DNA of 64,000 nt from Colwellia sp. Arc7-635 (GCF_003971255.1 NZ_CP034660.1:620001-684000), one strand, 5' to 3'; numbered from the stretch's first letter, positions 9,064-19,127 are shown. A program made the numbers and translations. The notes: generated by a model from the sequence alone, not told the origin.

Positions 9064-9822
9064 ATGAGATTTTTTAAACCGACTGTAGTCGCTGTTGCTT
9101 TATTATCAGTAATGGGTTGTCAAGAACCAGCTAAGCAAGAAGAGCAAGCTGCGGTGCTTGATACAGAAATACAAAAACAAGCCTACGGTTTAGGCGCTTC
9201 AATTGGTATGTACATGGAGCGTAATTTAGAAGAGCACGATAAAGTAGGCTTAACATTAGATAAGTCACTTATTATCCGTGGTTTTACTGATAGCATGGCG
9301 GGTAAATCGCAAATTGAAAAAGAAGACATCCAAGCGTTATTGATGAACTTAGATCAAGCCATGAAAGCGAAACAACAAGAACAAGCTACCGTTAGCGCTG
9401 AAGCAAGCCTGATGGCAGGTCAAAAATTCTTAGACGAAAATGCTAAGAATGAAGGCGTAAAAGTTACTGACTCTGGCATTCAATACGAAGTATTAACGGC
9501 TGCTGACGGTGATAAACCTTTAGCAACAGATACTGTTAAAGTTCACTACAAAGGTACGTTCTTAAATGGCGATACTTTTGATAGCTCATACGATCGTGGC
9601 GAACCAGCAGTGTTCCCACTTAACCGTGTAATTTCAGGTTGGACTGAAGGCGTACAATTAATGTCAGTAGGTGCTAAATATAAATTTACTATTCCTTCAG
9701 ACTTAGCTTACGGACCAAATGGCAATCCACCACGTATTCCTGGTAACTCAGTACTACAATTTGAAATTGAGCTACTAGAGATTCAAAAGCCTGAAGCTGC
9801 TGCGCAGGTTGGTGATAAATAA
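9064..9822 (+). CDS. fkpA: FKBP-type peptidyl-prolyl cis-trans isomerase, FkpA-like
   Basis: A 252-residue periplasmic folding protein. It has a signal peptide with a Met-Gly-Cys lipobox-like end (residues 17-19), so it may be lipid-anchored, unlike classic soluble FkpA. An N-terminal helical dimerisation domain (about 30-130) is followed by a C-terminal FKBP domain (about 145-245) with the family core VHYKGTFLNGDTFDSS, the VISGW segment and the AYG...IPGN..LQFEIELL end. The protein would isomerise Xaa-Pro bonds and act as a chaperone for envelope proteins. It is divergent from the WD40/slyX pair and ends at its own terminator. Confidence 0.92.
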   Translation: MRFFKPTVVAVALLSVMGCQEPAKQEEQAAVLDTEIQKQAYGLGASIGMYMERNLEEHDKVGLTLDKSLIIRGFTDSMAGKSQIEKEDIQALLMNLDQAMKAKQQEQATVSAEASLMAGQKFLDENAKNEGVKVTDSGIQYEVLTAADGDKPLATDTVKVHYKGTFLNGDTFDSSYDRGEPAVFPLNRVISGWTEGVQLMSVGAKYKFTIPSDLAYGPNGNPPRIPGNSVLQFEIELLEIQKPEAAAQVGDK

Positions 9823-9899
9823 AGCGAAGATTTATCGCTAAAGTTCAGGCTCTTGCTATAAGTCTTGAGCCTTAAACATTAGCTTTCGCAAACCTAAAA

Positions 9900-9926
9900 A
9901 ACCAACCGCTAAGGTTGGTTTTTTTA
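9900..9926 (+). terminator. terminator after fkpA
   Basis: Stem AACCAACC / GGTTGGTT with a 5-nt loop, followed by at least five T. Confidence 0.9.
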
Positions 9927-9977
9927 TTTCTGTTATCTGCTTATTTGAGGTCTTTCTTTACCAATACACTGTTCACT

Positions 9978-10190
9978 AATACCAAATGTAACAAGTTATT
10001 GATCAATTTTAAGCGCGAATAAATTGTTCAAGACCAAGGCGCTTGATTGATTCTTACATGGATGTAAGTCATTAGCGCAATGCAGGAGCATATTGCCGAG
10101 TAATAGCGGGCGTGTGTGATTGAAAGCAAAGCAGTTATTGACGATTTAAACCGCCTTAAAAAGATCGATTGCTTATTTCAATTGGTATAA
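9978..10190. mobile_element. MITE-like intergenic repeat, about 213 bp
   Basis: A noncoding element bounded by imperfect inverted ends: AATACCAAATGTAACAAG at 9978 and, on the other strand, TTATACCAATTGAAATAAG reading inward from 10190; both continue to a GATC about 27 bp in. It contains a short palindrome (CTTACATGGATGTAAG, 10054-10069) and the sequence GAGTAATAGCGGG (10098-10110). A decayed partial copy lies at 26130-26205. No transposase is encoded, so it would move, if at all, by help from elsewhere. Confidence 0.6.
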
Positions 10191-10224
10191 TTAACTAACT
10201 CAACCGGTTAGGTTTACATTGCAA

Positions 10225-11043
10225 TCATGAAGGCTTAAGTTTCATTTGTAATAAGGCAATAGGTAACTGTTGAATTAATGCTTGCGATGCGAAGTAAATA
10301 ATCCAATTAATATGGCTTACCAAAGGGAAGTAACCTTTGCCGTGATCAGCAAAAATCCAAAACTTACCAATAACAGCATCAGCAACCATAGCCAATACTA
10401 AGCCAATAACAGCGCACCAAAGACGAAAGGGCACTCTATACTGCGCCAATGACTTTATAAGCCACAGTGCCGATAGCGCTAAAATACTGACCAATACAGA
10501 GTAAGATGCGGTGATTAGGGTCAGTAAGTTTCCTGTGCCGGGTAAATGCATGTCTTGATAAGTTATTAACGCAATAGCGGTGGTTATTGCTGCGGTTGTA
10601 ACCATCAATTTTTTTGAAAGACCCTGCTGAATAGCTAGATTGGCAATAGCGATAACTAAAATCAGATAACCGGGGAAAAAGAACACAACAGAGTCGGCTA
10701 AATAGCTGTGCTTGATAACATTGTCGTATTGATAGAATAGTTGAGGAAAGTTTCTATTTACTATATCGCCGAATGCACAAAATATTAATGCATATAAACA
10801 TAACTTACTAAAGCTACTGGCAATAGCGCAGTTTTGTTTAGCGATAAAATTACGAATAGCGACCGCGTTGAAAATCAGTAAAACCATAGTGGCTAATTCA
10901 ACAACACCAAAAAAAATACGTTCTGTATTGCCTTGAGTAATATTAATTACCCCCACCATGGCCATAACGCTTTGTATCACCGCAACAATCCACAAGTACA
11001 GCGCTATTTTTGTAAATCGATTAAGGGCAACTTTTGATGGCAT
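10225..11043 (-). CDS. multi-pass inner-membrane protein, unknown function
   Basis: A 272-residue protein with about eight predicted membrane helices spread over its whole length and short loops. I do not recognise a family with confidence; a distant YhhN (lysoplasmalogenase-like) fold is possible from size and helix count but no signature residues were seen. The most polar conserved-looking stretch is around residues 90-118 (FGDIVNRN ... YDNVIKHSY). It stands alone between a MITE-like element and a long noncoding region. Confidence 0.6.
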   Translation of the reverse strand: MPSKVALNRFTKIALYLWIVAVIQSVMAMVGVINITQGNTERIFFGVVELATMVLLIFNAVAIRNFIAKQNCAIASSFSKLCLYALIFCAFGDIVNRNFPQLFYQYDNVIKHSYLADSVVFFFPGYLILVIAIANLAIQQGLSKKLMVTTAAITTAIALITYQDMHLPGTGNLLTLITASYSVLVSILALSALWLIKSLAQYRVPFRLWCAVIGLVLAMVADAVIGKFWIFADHGKGYFPLVSHINWIIYFASQALIQQLPIALLQMKLKPS

Positions 11044-11146
11044 ATTATACTCTGATGTTATTTTTGGACTATGGTCTTTAATCTACAGCGAGAGCTACTT
11101 CTTAATAAAGTGTATTGTGTGATAGCTGCTGCTGATTTTAGGCAAT

Positions 11147-11172
11147 AAAAAAGCCTTACCGAAGTAAGGCTT
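11147..11172 (-). terminator. rho-independent terminator, minus strand, no upstream gene
   Basis: Stem GCCTTAC / GTAAGGC around a TTCG-type tetraloop, then six T on the minus strand. The nearest minus-strand gene (10225-11043) is downstream of it, so it must end some other transcript, probably the candidate RNA starting near 11252. Confidence 0.7.
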
Positions 11173-11252
11173 GAAATGCTCGCTTTGTGGTCTAGTAAAC
11201 TAGCTTCTTTTTAGTTATTTCTTTATTTTTATTATTGTTTTTCTTCAGCGCG
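11147..11252 (-). ncRNA. candidate small RNA with stable-RNA-like promoter
   Basis: On the minus strand a promoter (TTGCGC at 11287-11282, 17-nt spacer, TATAAA at 11264-11259) has a GC-rich discriminator (TCCCGCGC) typical of stringently controlled RNA genes. About 100 nt later there is a strong terminator (GCCTTAC / GTAAGGC stem, tetraloop, six T; 11147-11172). No protein or tRNA fits between them. The transcript would be about 106 nt. Confidence 0.4.
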
Positions 11253-11287
11253 GGACAATTTATAGCAAAGGCTTTTTCACTGCGCAA

Positions 11288-11858
11288 CAACTTTAATAGA
11301 GTATATATTCCACGAATATTTTCGTATAAAAGTTTAGAAATCCCTAAGATTTAACTGATTTTTTTGTTAATACAGGTTGAGTAGATTGAAATACTATAAA
11401 TTTTCGAAGTTAAGTATTTTTAAATAGTGTTTTGTTTTTTATAAAACTGTTAAATATCAATGGTTAATTATTATCTCGCCTTTGACTAAAGTCGTATTGA
11501 CAGCTACTTGTCTGGTGTACCAGTCAAGCAAGTTTGTCATTGTTTTACCATTGAAAATGTACTTTAAGAGCAAAATTCATTTATAAAAAAATATAAATTA
11601 TTTTTAATGATAATTGTTTCGCTAATGTAACTGGTTGTTTATTGAACTAGTTCGGGTGTGATATTGATATGAGTAGAGTAAAGTTCTGTTGTCTATATAG
11701 GTATTGTCATTTTATCTTTGCTTTAGTGTTTTATTGGCGTTTTTTGACTAAAAAAATAGTTATGAATATCATCAGTAGCTGTAGATTTGATTTGGGACAT
11801 AGATCAATAAAATTTGAAGTGATAGAATGCGCGCATATTATAGCGGAGAAGAATTTTC
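11288..11858. other. noncoding region upstream of hemE
   Basis: About 570 bp of AT-rich DNA. No convincing gene: a short open frame at 11669-11866 has no family features and overlaps the hemE ribosome site. A hemE promoter must lie near the right end; the hemE ribosome site is GGAGAAG at 11845-11851. Nothing else was seen. Confidence 0.4.
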
Positions 11859-12926
11859 ATGACTGAATTAAAAAACGATACTTATTTGCGTGCGCTATTG
11901 CGCCAACCTGTTGATTACACTCCTGTGTGGATGATGCGCCAAGCCGGTCGTTATTTACCAGAGTATCGAGAAGTACGTAAAGGTGCAGGCGATTTTATGT
12001 CGGTTTGTCGTGATGCTGATTTAGCTTGTGAAGTGACAATCCAGCCATTGCGCCGTTTTCCGCTTGATGCGGCTATTTTATTTAGTGACATTTTAACTAT
12101 TCCTGATGCTATGGGTTTAGGACTTTACTTTGAAACAGGTGAGGGACCAAAGTTTGAGCGTCCAATTACTTGTAAAGCTGACGTAGATAAAATTGGTATT
12201 CCAGATCCTGAAGGCGAACTGCAATATGTTATGAATGCGGTTCGTACTATCAAGAAAACTTTGAATGGCGATGTGCCATTAATTGGTTTTTCTGGCAGCC
12301 CTTGGACGCTTGCAACATATATGATCGAAGGTGGTAGTTCAAAAGCATTCACTAAAATCAAAAAGATGATGTTTGCAGAGCCACAAACGCTACATTTATT
12401 ACTCGATAAGTTAGCTGACTCAGTTATTTTATATCTTAATGCTCAAATTGCTGCTGGCGCTCAGTCAGTGATGGTATTTGATACTTGGGGTGGCGTACTT
12501 TCTCCTCGTGATTATAAAGAATTCTCTTTGCAATACATGGCGAAGATTGTTGATGGCTTAACGCGTCATAATGATGGTCGTAAAGTACCAGTAACATTGT
12601 TTACTAAAAATGGTGGTATGTGGTTAGAAGACATCGCTGCAACAGGTTGTGATGCAGTAGGCCTTGATTGGACTATTGATATTGAAAATGCCAAAGCACG
12701 TGTTGGTGATAAAGTTGCACTACAAGGCAACATGGACCCATCAATGCTATATGCACCATTACCACGTATCGAGCAAGAAGTTTCAAAAATATTAACCGGT
12801 TTTGGCGATGGCGGTACCGGACACGTATTTAATTTAGGTCACGGTATACACCCAGATGTAAACCCTGATCATGCAGGTCACTTTATTGAATCAGTTCATC
12901 GTTTAAGTAAACCATTTCATAAGTAA
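11859..12926 (+). CDS. hemE: uroporphyrinogen decarboxylase
   Basis: A 355-residue cytoplasmic enzyme that removes four carboxyl groups from uroporphyrinogen III to give coproporphyrinogen III in haem synthesis. The two family signatures are present: [16 protein letters not shown] near residues 22-37, with the substrate-binding Arg and Asp residues, and the [13 protein letters not shown] segment near 144-156. The glycine-rich C-terminal FNLGHGI motif follows. Length is normal. Single gene with a good ribosome site (GGAGAAG, 7 nt before ATG) and a terminator at 12967-12990. Confidence 0.97.
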   Translation: MTELKNDTYLRALLRQPVDYTPVWMMRQAGRYLPEYREVRKGAGDFMSVCRDADLACEVTIQPLRRFPLDAAILFSDILTIPDAMGLGLYFETGEGPKFERPITCKADVDKIGIPDPEGELQYVMNAVRTIKKTLNGDVPLIGFSGSPWTLATYMIEGGSSKAFTKIKKMMFAEPQTLHLLLDKLADSVILYLNAQIAAGAQSVMVFDTWGGVLSPRDYKEFSLQYMAKIVDGLTRHNDGRKVPVTLFTKNGGMWLEDIAATGCDAVGLDWTIDIENAKARVGDKVALQGNMDPSMLYAPLPRIEQEVSKILTGFGDGGTGHVFNLGHGIHPDVNPDHAGHFIESVHRLSKPFHK

Positions 12927-12966
12927 ACCATGTTATGAGTAAGCGGTAGTATTAAGAGATTAAATA

Positions 12967-12990
12967 AAAGGAGCCTAAGGCTCCTTTTTT
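12967..12990 (+). terminator. terminator after hemE
   Basis: Stem GGAGCC / GGCTCC with a 3-nt loop, flanked by A before and six T after. Confidence 0.9.
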
Positions 12991-13152
12991 GTTAGCTAAA
13001 AATATTAAATAACATAAGTAGAGTCGGTGCGAAATAAGGCTAGTGCTAATAGAGTCATTGATTTATGTATAAATTTCTATGTTTTGCCTTTGGTGATCAC
13101 TTTTAGATTAGGGTATGCTTGAGAAAGAAACTGATTATTAATGGATATTATA

Positions 13153-13635
13153 ATGACAAAAAGCAAAAACCTTTTATCTACGTTAACTGTAGCTTTATTA
13201 TTAAGTGCTTGTGGCAGTGGCACTGCTGAAAAAGCAGAAGACAATACAGTTAAGACAGAACAAGCTGTACAGGAAAATACGACTCCACAGGAAGCGACTA
13301 AGCTAGTTGCTACACCAATGAATAAAGGTAAAGCAGTGGTAGATGAAAAAATGGCCGAACTAAAAGATAAATTGAAAGGTGAAATCACTGATTGGCAACG
13401 TGGTCGTGTGCAGTTTTTAAATTTAGAAGGTGGTTTTTACGGTATTATCACTGATTCAGGTCAGAAAATATTACCAATGAACATGGCAAAAGAGTTTGCT
13501 CAAAACGGCGCTATTGTTCGTATTAAAGGTAAAGTAAAAAATGTTATGACCATTCAACAATGGGGCACACCTTTTACTATTACCGAAATTGAGCTTATTA
13601 AGCCAGGTAATAAGACAACTGAATCTGAGATGTAA
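13153..13635 (+). CDS. lipoprotein, unknown function
   Basis: About 160 residues with a lipoprotein signal (Leu-Ser-Ala-Cys lipobox near residues 17-20 from this start). A low-complexity acidic linker leads to a C-terminal domain (about residues 80-155) with alternating beta-strand pattern (RGRVQFLNLEGGFYGIITDSG ... GAIVRIKGKV), which looks like a small OB-type barrel; this is a guess from pattern only. An in-frame ATG lies 12 nt upstream at 13141, but the one at 13153 gives a more usual signal peptide. Single gene. Confidence 0.7.
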   Translation: MTKSKNLLSTLTVALLLSACGSGTAEKAEDNTVKTEQAVQENTTPQEATKLVATPMNKGKAVVDEKMAELKDKLKGEITDWQRGRVQFLNLEGGFYGIITDSGQKILPMNMAKEFAQNGAIVRIKGKVKNVMTIQQWGTPFTITEIELIKPGNKTTESEM

Positions 13636-13704
13636 CACTTAACTCAGATTAGCATTCCCGTCCGACTTGCTGAAATCTGCATCTGTAAGTGGCACGGGCA
13701 TATA

Positions 13705-14199
13705 CTAATCACAAGTTAGTGGCTGGCTAAATAATGTTAACGTTTTACCGCTGTCACTAACTTGGATTTGATATAAATGACTATATTCTTCTTCAGTTAT
13801 GTTCGCTACATCCCGTTCACTGAGTAATGCTGCCAATTGTGGCGTAGTATTGCTGTGACCTACCACCAAAACGTTTTCTTTTTGTTTGAGTAACAGCTGC
13901 GCAAACTGATCAAGCTTTGCCGGTGAATATTGTTTAATCGCTAGTTTTTGCTGTTGAGCAAAAGGTGTTGCTGTTTCCATTGTGCGTCGATATGAAGTGC
14001 TATAAACTTTTTTTATCTTAGTGTGAGCCAGTAATTTTGCTAGTTGCTCAGCTCTTAGCCTGCCACATTGAGCAAGTTTAGGATTTTCTTGGTTTGCTTG
14101 TTTTTCGGCATGACGAACTAAGTAAAGGCTAAAGCTGTCTTGAGCTTGTACCGGTGATATAAACAACAATAATAATAGCGTGAGTAAAAGGTATTTCAT
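13705..14199 (-). CDS. periplasmic histidine phosphatase family protein
   Basis: A 164-residue protein with a Sec signal peptide (1-19, ends Val-Gln-Ala). The mature part has the phosphoglycerate-mutase/phosphatase core: the catalytic RHAEK motif (about residues 29-33), Arg in TSYRRTMETA (about 69-78), and the second His in VVGHSNT (about 112-118). These histidine phosphatases hydrolyse phosphate esters through a phospho-His. The substrate is unknown. It lies alone, convergent with the lipoprotein gene. Confidence 0.85.
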   Translation of the reverse strand: MKYLLLTLLLLLFISPVQAQDSFSLYLVRHAEKQANQENPKLAQCGRLRAEQLAKLLAHTKIKKVYSTSYRRTMETATPFAQQQKLAIKQYSPAKLDQFAQLLLKQKENVLVVGHSNTTPQLAALLSERDVANITEEEYSHLYQIQVSDSGKTLTLFSQPLTCD

Positions 14200-14290
14200 T
14201 ATTTGATCCGCTCGGATTCATTAAAGAGTACACAGCAAATAAGTAAGACAAAGCTACTAATAAGGTCGCTTTGTCTTTATATATTGATGT

Positions 14291-15733
14291 TTAGAAAAGT
14301 CGATTTAAACCGTTTAATGCTGCTACACGAAATGCTTCAGCCATTGTTGGATAGTTAAATGTGGTTTCAACAAAATATTCAATAGTATTACCGCCATTAG
14401 TCTGCTGCATAATAGCTTGGCCAATATGGATAATTTCAGCCGCATTTTCGCCAAAGCAATGAATGCCTAAAATTTCTTTTGTTTCACGGTGAAACAGAAT
14501 TTTTAATGAGCCAACTAAGTTATTTGAAATTTGTGCTCTCGCTAAATGCTTAAACTGCGCGCGACCCACTTCATAAGGGATTTTTGCTTCTGTCAATTCT
14601 TGCTCAGTTTTACCTACCGAGCTGATCTCTGGGATCGTATAAATACCGGTAGGAATATCAACCGTAAGTTTAGTTTTGCCGGTACCATCAAGCATAGCGC
14701 TGGCACAAATTCGACCTTGATCAAAAGCGGCACTAGCTAAGCTTGGATAACCAATAACATCGCCAACAGCAAAAATACCTTCTACTTCGGTTTGATACGC
14801 ATCACTGACTTTTAACTGGCCACGACCATCAGCTTTTAAGCCTGCATTTTCAAGTTTTAAATCTGCTGTGTTGCCGGTACGGCCATTAGCAAATAACAAA
14901 CAATCAGCACGCATTTTCTTGCCGGACTCTAAGTGCACAATAACAGAGTCTTCGTTGGTTTCTACGTGCTCAATTTGTTCACCATGGCGAATAACGACAC
15001 CATTGTTCCATAGGTGATAACTTAAAGAGTCTGACATTTCATCATCCAAGAATGAAAGCAGACGATCTCGGGTGTTGATCAAGTCAACCTTCACACCTAA
15101 GCCACGAAATATTGAAGCATATTCACTGCCGATAACACCCGCACCATAAATAATGATGTGACGTGGTGAATGCCCAAGCGATAAAATACTGTCGGAGTCG
15201 TACACTCGAGGGTGAGAAAAATCAACATTGTCAGGGTGATATGGACGAGACCCAGTAGCGATGATGATTTGTTTTGCTGTGATTTGTTCGATTGAACCAT
15301 CAGTACGTAACACTTGAATCGTGTTGGCATCAACGAATGAGGCTTCACCGAAAAAATGTTCAACTTGGTTGCGATTGTAAAAGCCACTACGTAAATTCAC
15401 TTGTTTACGAATAACCGCAGAGGCGTGACCTAAAATATCTTGAAAGGTTAATTGCTTAGCATTTTGGCCAGCATTAAACAAAGGATTGGAATTATACTCA
15501 ATGAGTCGACTAACAGATTGGCGTAACGCTTTTGACGGGATTGTTCCCCAGTGCGTACAACCACCGCCAACATTATGGTAGCGTTCAATAATGGCAACAC
15601 GTTTATCGCGCTTAGCTAAGTTCATAGCAGCACCTTCGCCACCAGGGCCTGTGCCTATAATAATAGCGTCGAAATCATAACTTTTACTTGGACGTTGTGC
15701 TTTCTTAGTTTCAGCTTGTGCTTGCTTACCCAC
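14291..15733 (-). CDS. sthA: soluble pyridine nucleotide transhydrogenase
   Basis: A 480-residue FAD protein that moves hydride between NADPH and NAD+. The N-terminal FAD site is [10 protein letters not shown] (about 27-36). At the usual disulfide position it has [15 protein letters not shown] (about 57-71), where Thr-His replaces the second redox Cys of lipoamide dehydrogenases; this loss is the hallmark of SthA. The NAD(P) site is [13 protein letters not shown] (about 196-208). A dimerisation domain follows with [12 protein letters not shown]. Length is typical. The leader contains a long perfect hairpin (15743-15782). Confidence 0.95.
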   Translation of the reverse strand: MGKQAQAETKKAQRPSKSYDFDAIIIGTGPGGEGAAMNLAKRDKRVAIIERYHNVGGGCTHWGTIPSKALRQSVSRLIEYNSNPLFNAGQNAKQLTFQDILGHASAVIRKQVNLRSGFYNRNQVEHFFGEASFVDANTIQVLRTDGSIEQITAKQIIIATGSRPYHPDNVDFSHPRVYDSDSILSLGHSPRHIIIYGAGVIGSEYASIFRGLGVKVDLINTRDRLLSFLDDEMSDSLSYHLWNNGVVIRHGEQIEHVETNEDSVIVHLESGKKMRADCLLFANGRTGNTADLKLENAGLKADGRGQLKVSDAYQTEVEGIFAVGDVIGYPSLASAAFDQGRICASAMLDGTGKTKLTVDIPTGIYTIPEISSVGKTEQELTEAKIPYEVGRAQFKHLARAQISNNLVGSLKILFHRETKEILGIHCFGENAAEIIHIGQAIMQQTNGGNTIEYFVETTFNYPTMAEAFRVAALNGLNRLF

Positions 15734-15742
15734 GGTTAACCC

Positions 15743-15782
15743 TTAATTCCTGCTTCAATAGAAAAATTTTAGCAGGAATTAA
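15743..15782 (-). promoter_or_regulatory. long perfect inverted repeat between desaturase end and sthA start
   Basis: A 12-bp perfect inverted repeat (TTAATTCCTGCT / AGCAGGAATTAA) with a 16-nt loop lies just upstream of the sthA start. It has no T run. It could stop read-through from the desaturase gene or fold in the sthA leader. Confidence 0.45.
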
Positions 15783-15799
15783 ATCTAAGGTAACTGTTT

Positions 15800-16918
15800 T
15801 TATGCTAGTTTTTCTACCATATTTTGCCAGCTACGTTGTTGCTCAGCTAATCTACGCTTAATTTCTTGATATTGCCCCATGATTTCAGAGTTTTCAACAT
15901 CAGCAATTAACTTGTCACGCTTACTCGCCATTAACGCTTTACGTACCGCATAAAATTCGTTGATTTTATGAATAAGTTCATCGTATTCATGTTGTAACCT
16001 TTCTAATAACTGCTCTGCATCAGGATGAGTAGCAATTTTTTCTTGGCTACGTAATAAAATCATCGAGAGACGTGCTTTTTCGATTTTATCTTCAGGTGTT
16101 ACACGTAACTTTGAAGTTAGCTTTAAATGCTCACAACCTTTGATCAGCCATTTTGTTGGATCGAACTGCCACCAGCGAATACCATTACGATAGTCGTTCT
16201 CGAATATATGATGGTAGTTATGGTAGCCTTCACCGAAGGTGAAAAACGCTAAAATACCATTATCGCGCGCCGTATTTTTTTCTGTGTAGGTTTGTTTGCC
16301 CCAGATGTGCGCTAATGAATTTATGAAAAATGTTGTGTGATGACTTAGCACTAAACGTAGGAAGCCAAGTAACAGTAGACTATTGATCATATCACCGTGC
16401 CATAAACCAAATAATATAGGTACACCAAAGTTCATCAATATCGTTAGTAGTAAATAATGCTTATGTTGCCAAACAACAATGGCGTCTTTTTGTAAGTCAC
16501 GAACATTATTGTAGTCATTATACTGTTTAGGTTGGTGATCTCTTAACATCCAGCCTATGTGTGAATGCCAAAAACCCATTTTTGCTGAATAAGGGTCGAC
16601 ATGATTTTTATCAACATGTTTGTGGTGAATGCGATGATCTGACGACCAATGCAAAGCACTATTTTGTAAAGCAAATGCGCCACCTAAAGCATAAATTAGT
16701 CTCAGTGACCAATGAGCTTGATAGGTTTTATGAGACCATAAACGGTGATAACCGGCGGTGATCGACATACCACAATAAATAAAACAAATAATAGCTGCGG
16801 TGATTTCAGTGCCGTCAAAGCCATGGGTGAATGCACGGTAAGGTACTGCAATTGCAGCAAATAAAAAGGTAATGCTAAATACTAAAACATTTAACCAAAT
16901 AATAGGTGGTTTCTTCAT
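15800..16918 (-). CDS. membrane fatty acid (acyl-CoA) desaturase with C-terminal coiled coil
   Basis: A delta-9-type desaturase that makes unsaturated fatty acids aerobically, important for membrane fluidity in cold-adapted marine bacteria. The three His boxes that hold the di-iron centre are present: HRLWSH, HRIHHKHVD and HNYHH. Four membrane helices surround them. The last 90 or so residues are a highly charged coiled coil, which is longer than in many homologues. I place the start at the ATG at 16918 (Met-Lys-Lys-Pro-Pro); a longer reading from 16963 would begin inside the FabR-type operator. It is divergent from fabR, its likely repressor. Confidence 0.9.
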   Translation of the reverse strand: MKKPPIIWLNVLVFSITFLFAAIAVPYRAFTHGFDGTEITAAIICFIYCGMSITAGYHRLWSHKTYQAHWSLRLIYALGGAFALQNSALHWSSDHRIHHKHVDKNHVDPYSAKMGFWHSHIGWMLRDHQPKQYNDYNNVRDLQKDAIVVWQHKHYLLLTILMNFGVPILFGLWHGDMINSLLLLGFLRLVLSHHTTFFINSLAHIWGKQTYTEKNTARDNGILAFFTFGEGYHNYHHIFENDYRNGIRWWQFDPTKWLIKGCEHLKLTSKLRVTPEDKIEKARLSMILLRSQEKIATHPDAEQLLERLQHEYDELIHKINEFYAVRKALMASKRDKLIADVENSEIMGQYQEIKRRLAEQQRSWQNMVEKLA

Positions 16919-16955
16919 TAATATTCCATCTGGGTTAACTACCGAATAATTTTCG

Positions 16956-16972
16956 GTGTACACATGTACGCT
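16956..16972. promoter_or_regulatory. FabR-type operator in the desaturase promoter
   Basis: Near-palindromic GTGTACACATGTACGCT. Its minus-strand reading begins AGCGTACA, matching half of the FabR consensus (AGCGTACA...TGTNCGCT) known from enterobacterial fabA and fabB. It lies 38 bp upstream of the chosen desaturase start, in the fabR-desaturase divergent region. Confidence 0.65.
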
Positions 16973-17147
16973 ATTTTAACTTTACACGATGCTGAGTCAA
17001 GTGTTCAATGCTGATTTATTGATTGTCATAAAAAATTCAAACTTTAAATCTACAGGTAATTAAAATCTATTTACTAGTAATATTGTCTATTTTCAGTATC
17101 ATATCAAGTCGATTTAAGCGTAAAAATAATGACTGGATAAATTAGCT

Positions 17148-17804
17148 ATGAGTGGTATTCGAGCACTACAGAAAGAAAAAACGCGTCGACAGTTAATTGA
17201 TGCAGCCTTAGGGCAACTCAGCAGTGAACGAAGTTTTTCTAGTCTAAGCCTACGAGAAGTTGCAAAAGAGGCAGGCTTAGCCCCAACTTCATTTTATCGA
17301 CATTTTTCTGATATGGATGAACTTGGCTTAACCTTAGTTGATGAAGCCGGCCTTACTTTACGTCAATTAATGCGTCAAGCAAGGCAACGTATTGAGAAGG
17401 GCGGTTCCGTTATTCAGATCTCTGTTCGCACCTTTATGGAGTTTATTGAAAATAACGGCAATATATTTCGTTTGTTATTACGAGAACGTTCAGGAACGTC
17501 AGCCGCTTTTCGTGCCGCCGTTAATCGCGAAATTCGTTATTTTACTTTAGAGTTATGTGATTACTTACAACAAGCAAATAAGTTAGACGGTGAAGTGGCT
17601 TACTTACAAGCCAATGCTGCTGTTACTATTGTTTTTAGTGCCGGTTCTGACGCATTAGATTGTGATAAGAATGATTTAGCAGAATTAGCACAACGAACAA
17701 TTAAACAACTTAGGTTTATTGCTCGAGGTGCTTTTGAATTTAGTGTACGTGATGAAAATCGAAGCGTACTACGCAGTAAAAGAATTAAAGGCGAGACAAA
17801 ATAA
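17148..17804 (+). CDS. fabR: TetR-family repressor of unsaturated fatty acid synthesis
   Basis: A 218-residue TetR protein. The N-terminal helix-turn-helix (about 10-60, [21 protein letters not shown]) matches FabR closely; the C-terminal domain binds acyl thioesters in the family. FabR senses the saturated/unsaturated acyl-CoA balance and represses unsaturated fatty acid genes. The divergent desaturase gene and the operator at 16956-16972 fit this role. Its 3' end overlaps the convergent trmA gene by 20 bp. Confidence 0.92.
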   Translation: MSGIRALQKEKTRRQLIDAALGQLSSERSFSSLSLREVAKEAGLAPTSFYRHFSDMDELGLTLVDEAGLTLRQLMRQARQRIEKGGSVIQISVRTFMEFIENNGNIFRLLLRERSGTSAAFRAAVNREIRYFTLELCDYLQQANKLDGEVAYLQANAAVTIVFSAGSDALDCDKNDLAELAQRTIKQLRFIARGAFEFSVRDENRSVLRSKRIKGETK

Positions 17805-18879
17805 CGCCAGTTTCTATGTGATGGGTATAAGGGAATTGGTCGAAAAGGGCAAAATGTTCAATTTTATGTGTTTTCACCAATTCAACTAAGTTATCACGTA
17901 GCGTTTCTGGATTACACGAAATGTAAATGATGCGCTCAAAACGGCTGACCAACTCAACACTATCAGGATCTAACCCAGCTCTTGGTGGATCAACTAATAC
18001 CGTTTGGTAATTGTAGCTGGTCAGATCAAAGCCTTCTAATCGACGAAATACACGTTCGCCATTCATTGCTTGGCTGAAATCTTCACTGGCCATTCTAACA
18101 ATATCAACATTATCAAGATTGTTTGCTGAGATATTAATTTGCGCAGACTTGACTGAAGTTTTCGATATTTCAGTGCCGAGTACACGATCAAAGTTTTCAG
18201 CTAATGCAATACTAAAATTACCATTACCACAGTAAAGCTCAATTAAGTCACCACCGGTACCGGTTGTTGCTTGTTGAGCCCAAAGTAGCATCTTCTCATT
18301 TACCTTAGCATTAGGTTGAGTGAAGCTGTTTTCAACTTGCTGGTAATGAAACTCCTTTTCGTTGACTGACAACTTTTCCATGACAAAATCTTTATCTAAA
18401 ATAACTTTTTGCTTTCGTGCACGGCCAATAATATCGACAGGTGCTATAACCGATAAACGTGATTTTAATTGTTTTGCTTGTTCAATCCATTCTTCATCTA
18501 ATTGCTTATGATAAAGCATGCTCACCAGCATTTCGCCGCTTAGCGTGGAAAGAAAATCAACTTGGAATAAACGTTGGCGTAAAATTTCGTTGTCTCTGAT
18601 ATCGACTAATAGTGCGGACATGAATTGATTAATGAGCACACTAGCAACAGGGAAGTCATCAACTCTGAATTTTTGCTTGGTTTTACTATCAAACATAATG
18701 TAATACAGGTCATCACCTTCATGCCAAACTCTAAACTCAGCACGTTGGCGATAGTTTAATGTCGGTGAAGTAAATATTTCAAATGTTGGCAATTCAAACT
18801 GAGCAAAGTTTTCGGCAATACTCTGCTCTTTTTCGTCAAGCTGTTGTTGATAATTATCGGGATGAATGTGGCTAAACAT
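17785..18879 (-). CDS. trmA: tRNA (uracil-5-)-methyltransferase
   Basis: A 364-residue enzyme that makes ribothymidine at position 54 of tRNA (and acts on tmRNA). The SAM-binding segment is [16 protein letters not shown] (about 217-232). The catalytic Cys sits in [15 protein letters not shown] (about 318-332), with VDPPRAGLD just before. Length is normal. There is no N-terminal TRAM domain, as expected for TrmA and unlike RlmD. It is convergent with fabR and overlaps it by 20 bp. Confidence 0.95.
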   Translation of the reverse strand: MFSHIHPDNYQQQLDEKEQSIAENFAQFELPTFEIFTSPTLNYRQRAEFRVWHEGDDLYYIMFDSKTKQKFRVDDFPVASVLINQFMSALLVDIRDNEILRQRLFQVDFLSTLSGEMLVSMLYHKQLDEEWIEQAKQLKSRLSVIAPVDIIGRARKQKVILDKDFVMEKLSVNEKEFHYQQVENSFTQPNAKVNEKMLLWAQQATTGTGGDLIELYCGNGNFSIALAENFDRVLGTEISKTSVKSAQINISANNLDNVDIVRMASEDFSQAMNGERVFRRLEGFDLTSYNYQTVLVDPPRAGLDPDSVELVSRFERIIYISCNPETLRDNLVELVKTHKIEHFALFDQFPYTHHIETGVILSRL

Positions 18880-19099
18880 TGAAGTACCTTGTTGATAGTG
18901 AATACGCGAACAAATTATGAGGCGAAGATTCTAGCGATTGCACGATTCTTGTCTACTAATTTTTTGTTTACTAAATAGTGTCCGTATTCTAGAAGAATTA
19001 AGTTTTCAAGCATAGCATTTAGTAAAATAGATTAGCTTACCAGCGGGTATGTAGTGATAAGTAATGGTAGGGGATAGAATTTTGATAGCGCAGAATACA

Positions 19100-19127
19100 A
19101 AAAGCCCACTCAAAGTAAGTGGGCTTT
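19100..19127 (-). terminator. terminator after the RRM protein gene
   Basis: On the minus strand: stem AAAGCCCACT / AGTGGGCTTT with a 7-nt loop, followed by TTT. It lies 25 bp past the stop of the 19152-19598 gene. Confidence 0.85.

Noticed and set aside
11669-11866. 65-codon open frame before hemE
   Set aside because: No family features, Cys-rich random look, no ribosome site, and it overlaps the hemE start.
13656-13700. Imperfect hairpin CCCGTCCGACTT / AAGTGGCACGGG between convergent genes
   Set aside because: Stem has mismatches and no T run; not strong enough to call a terminator.
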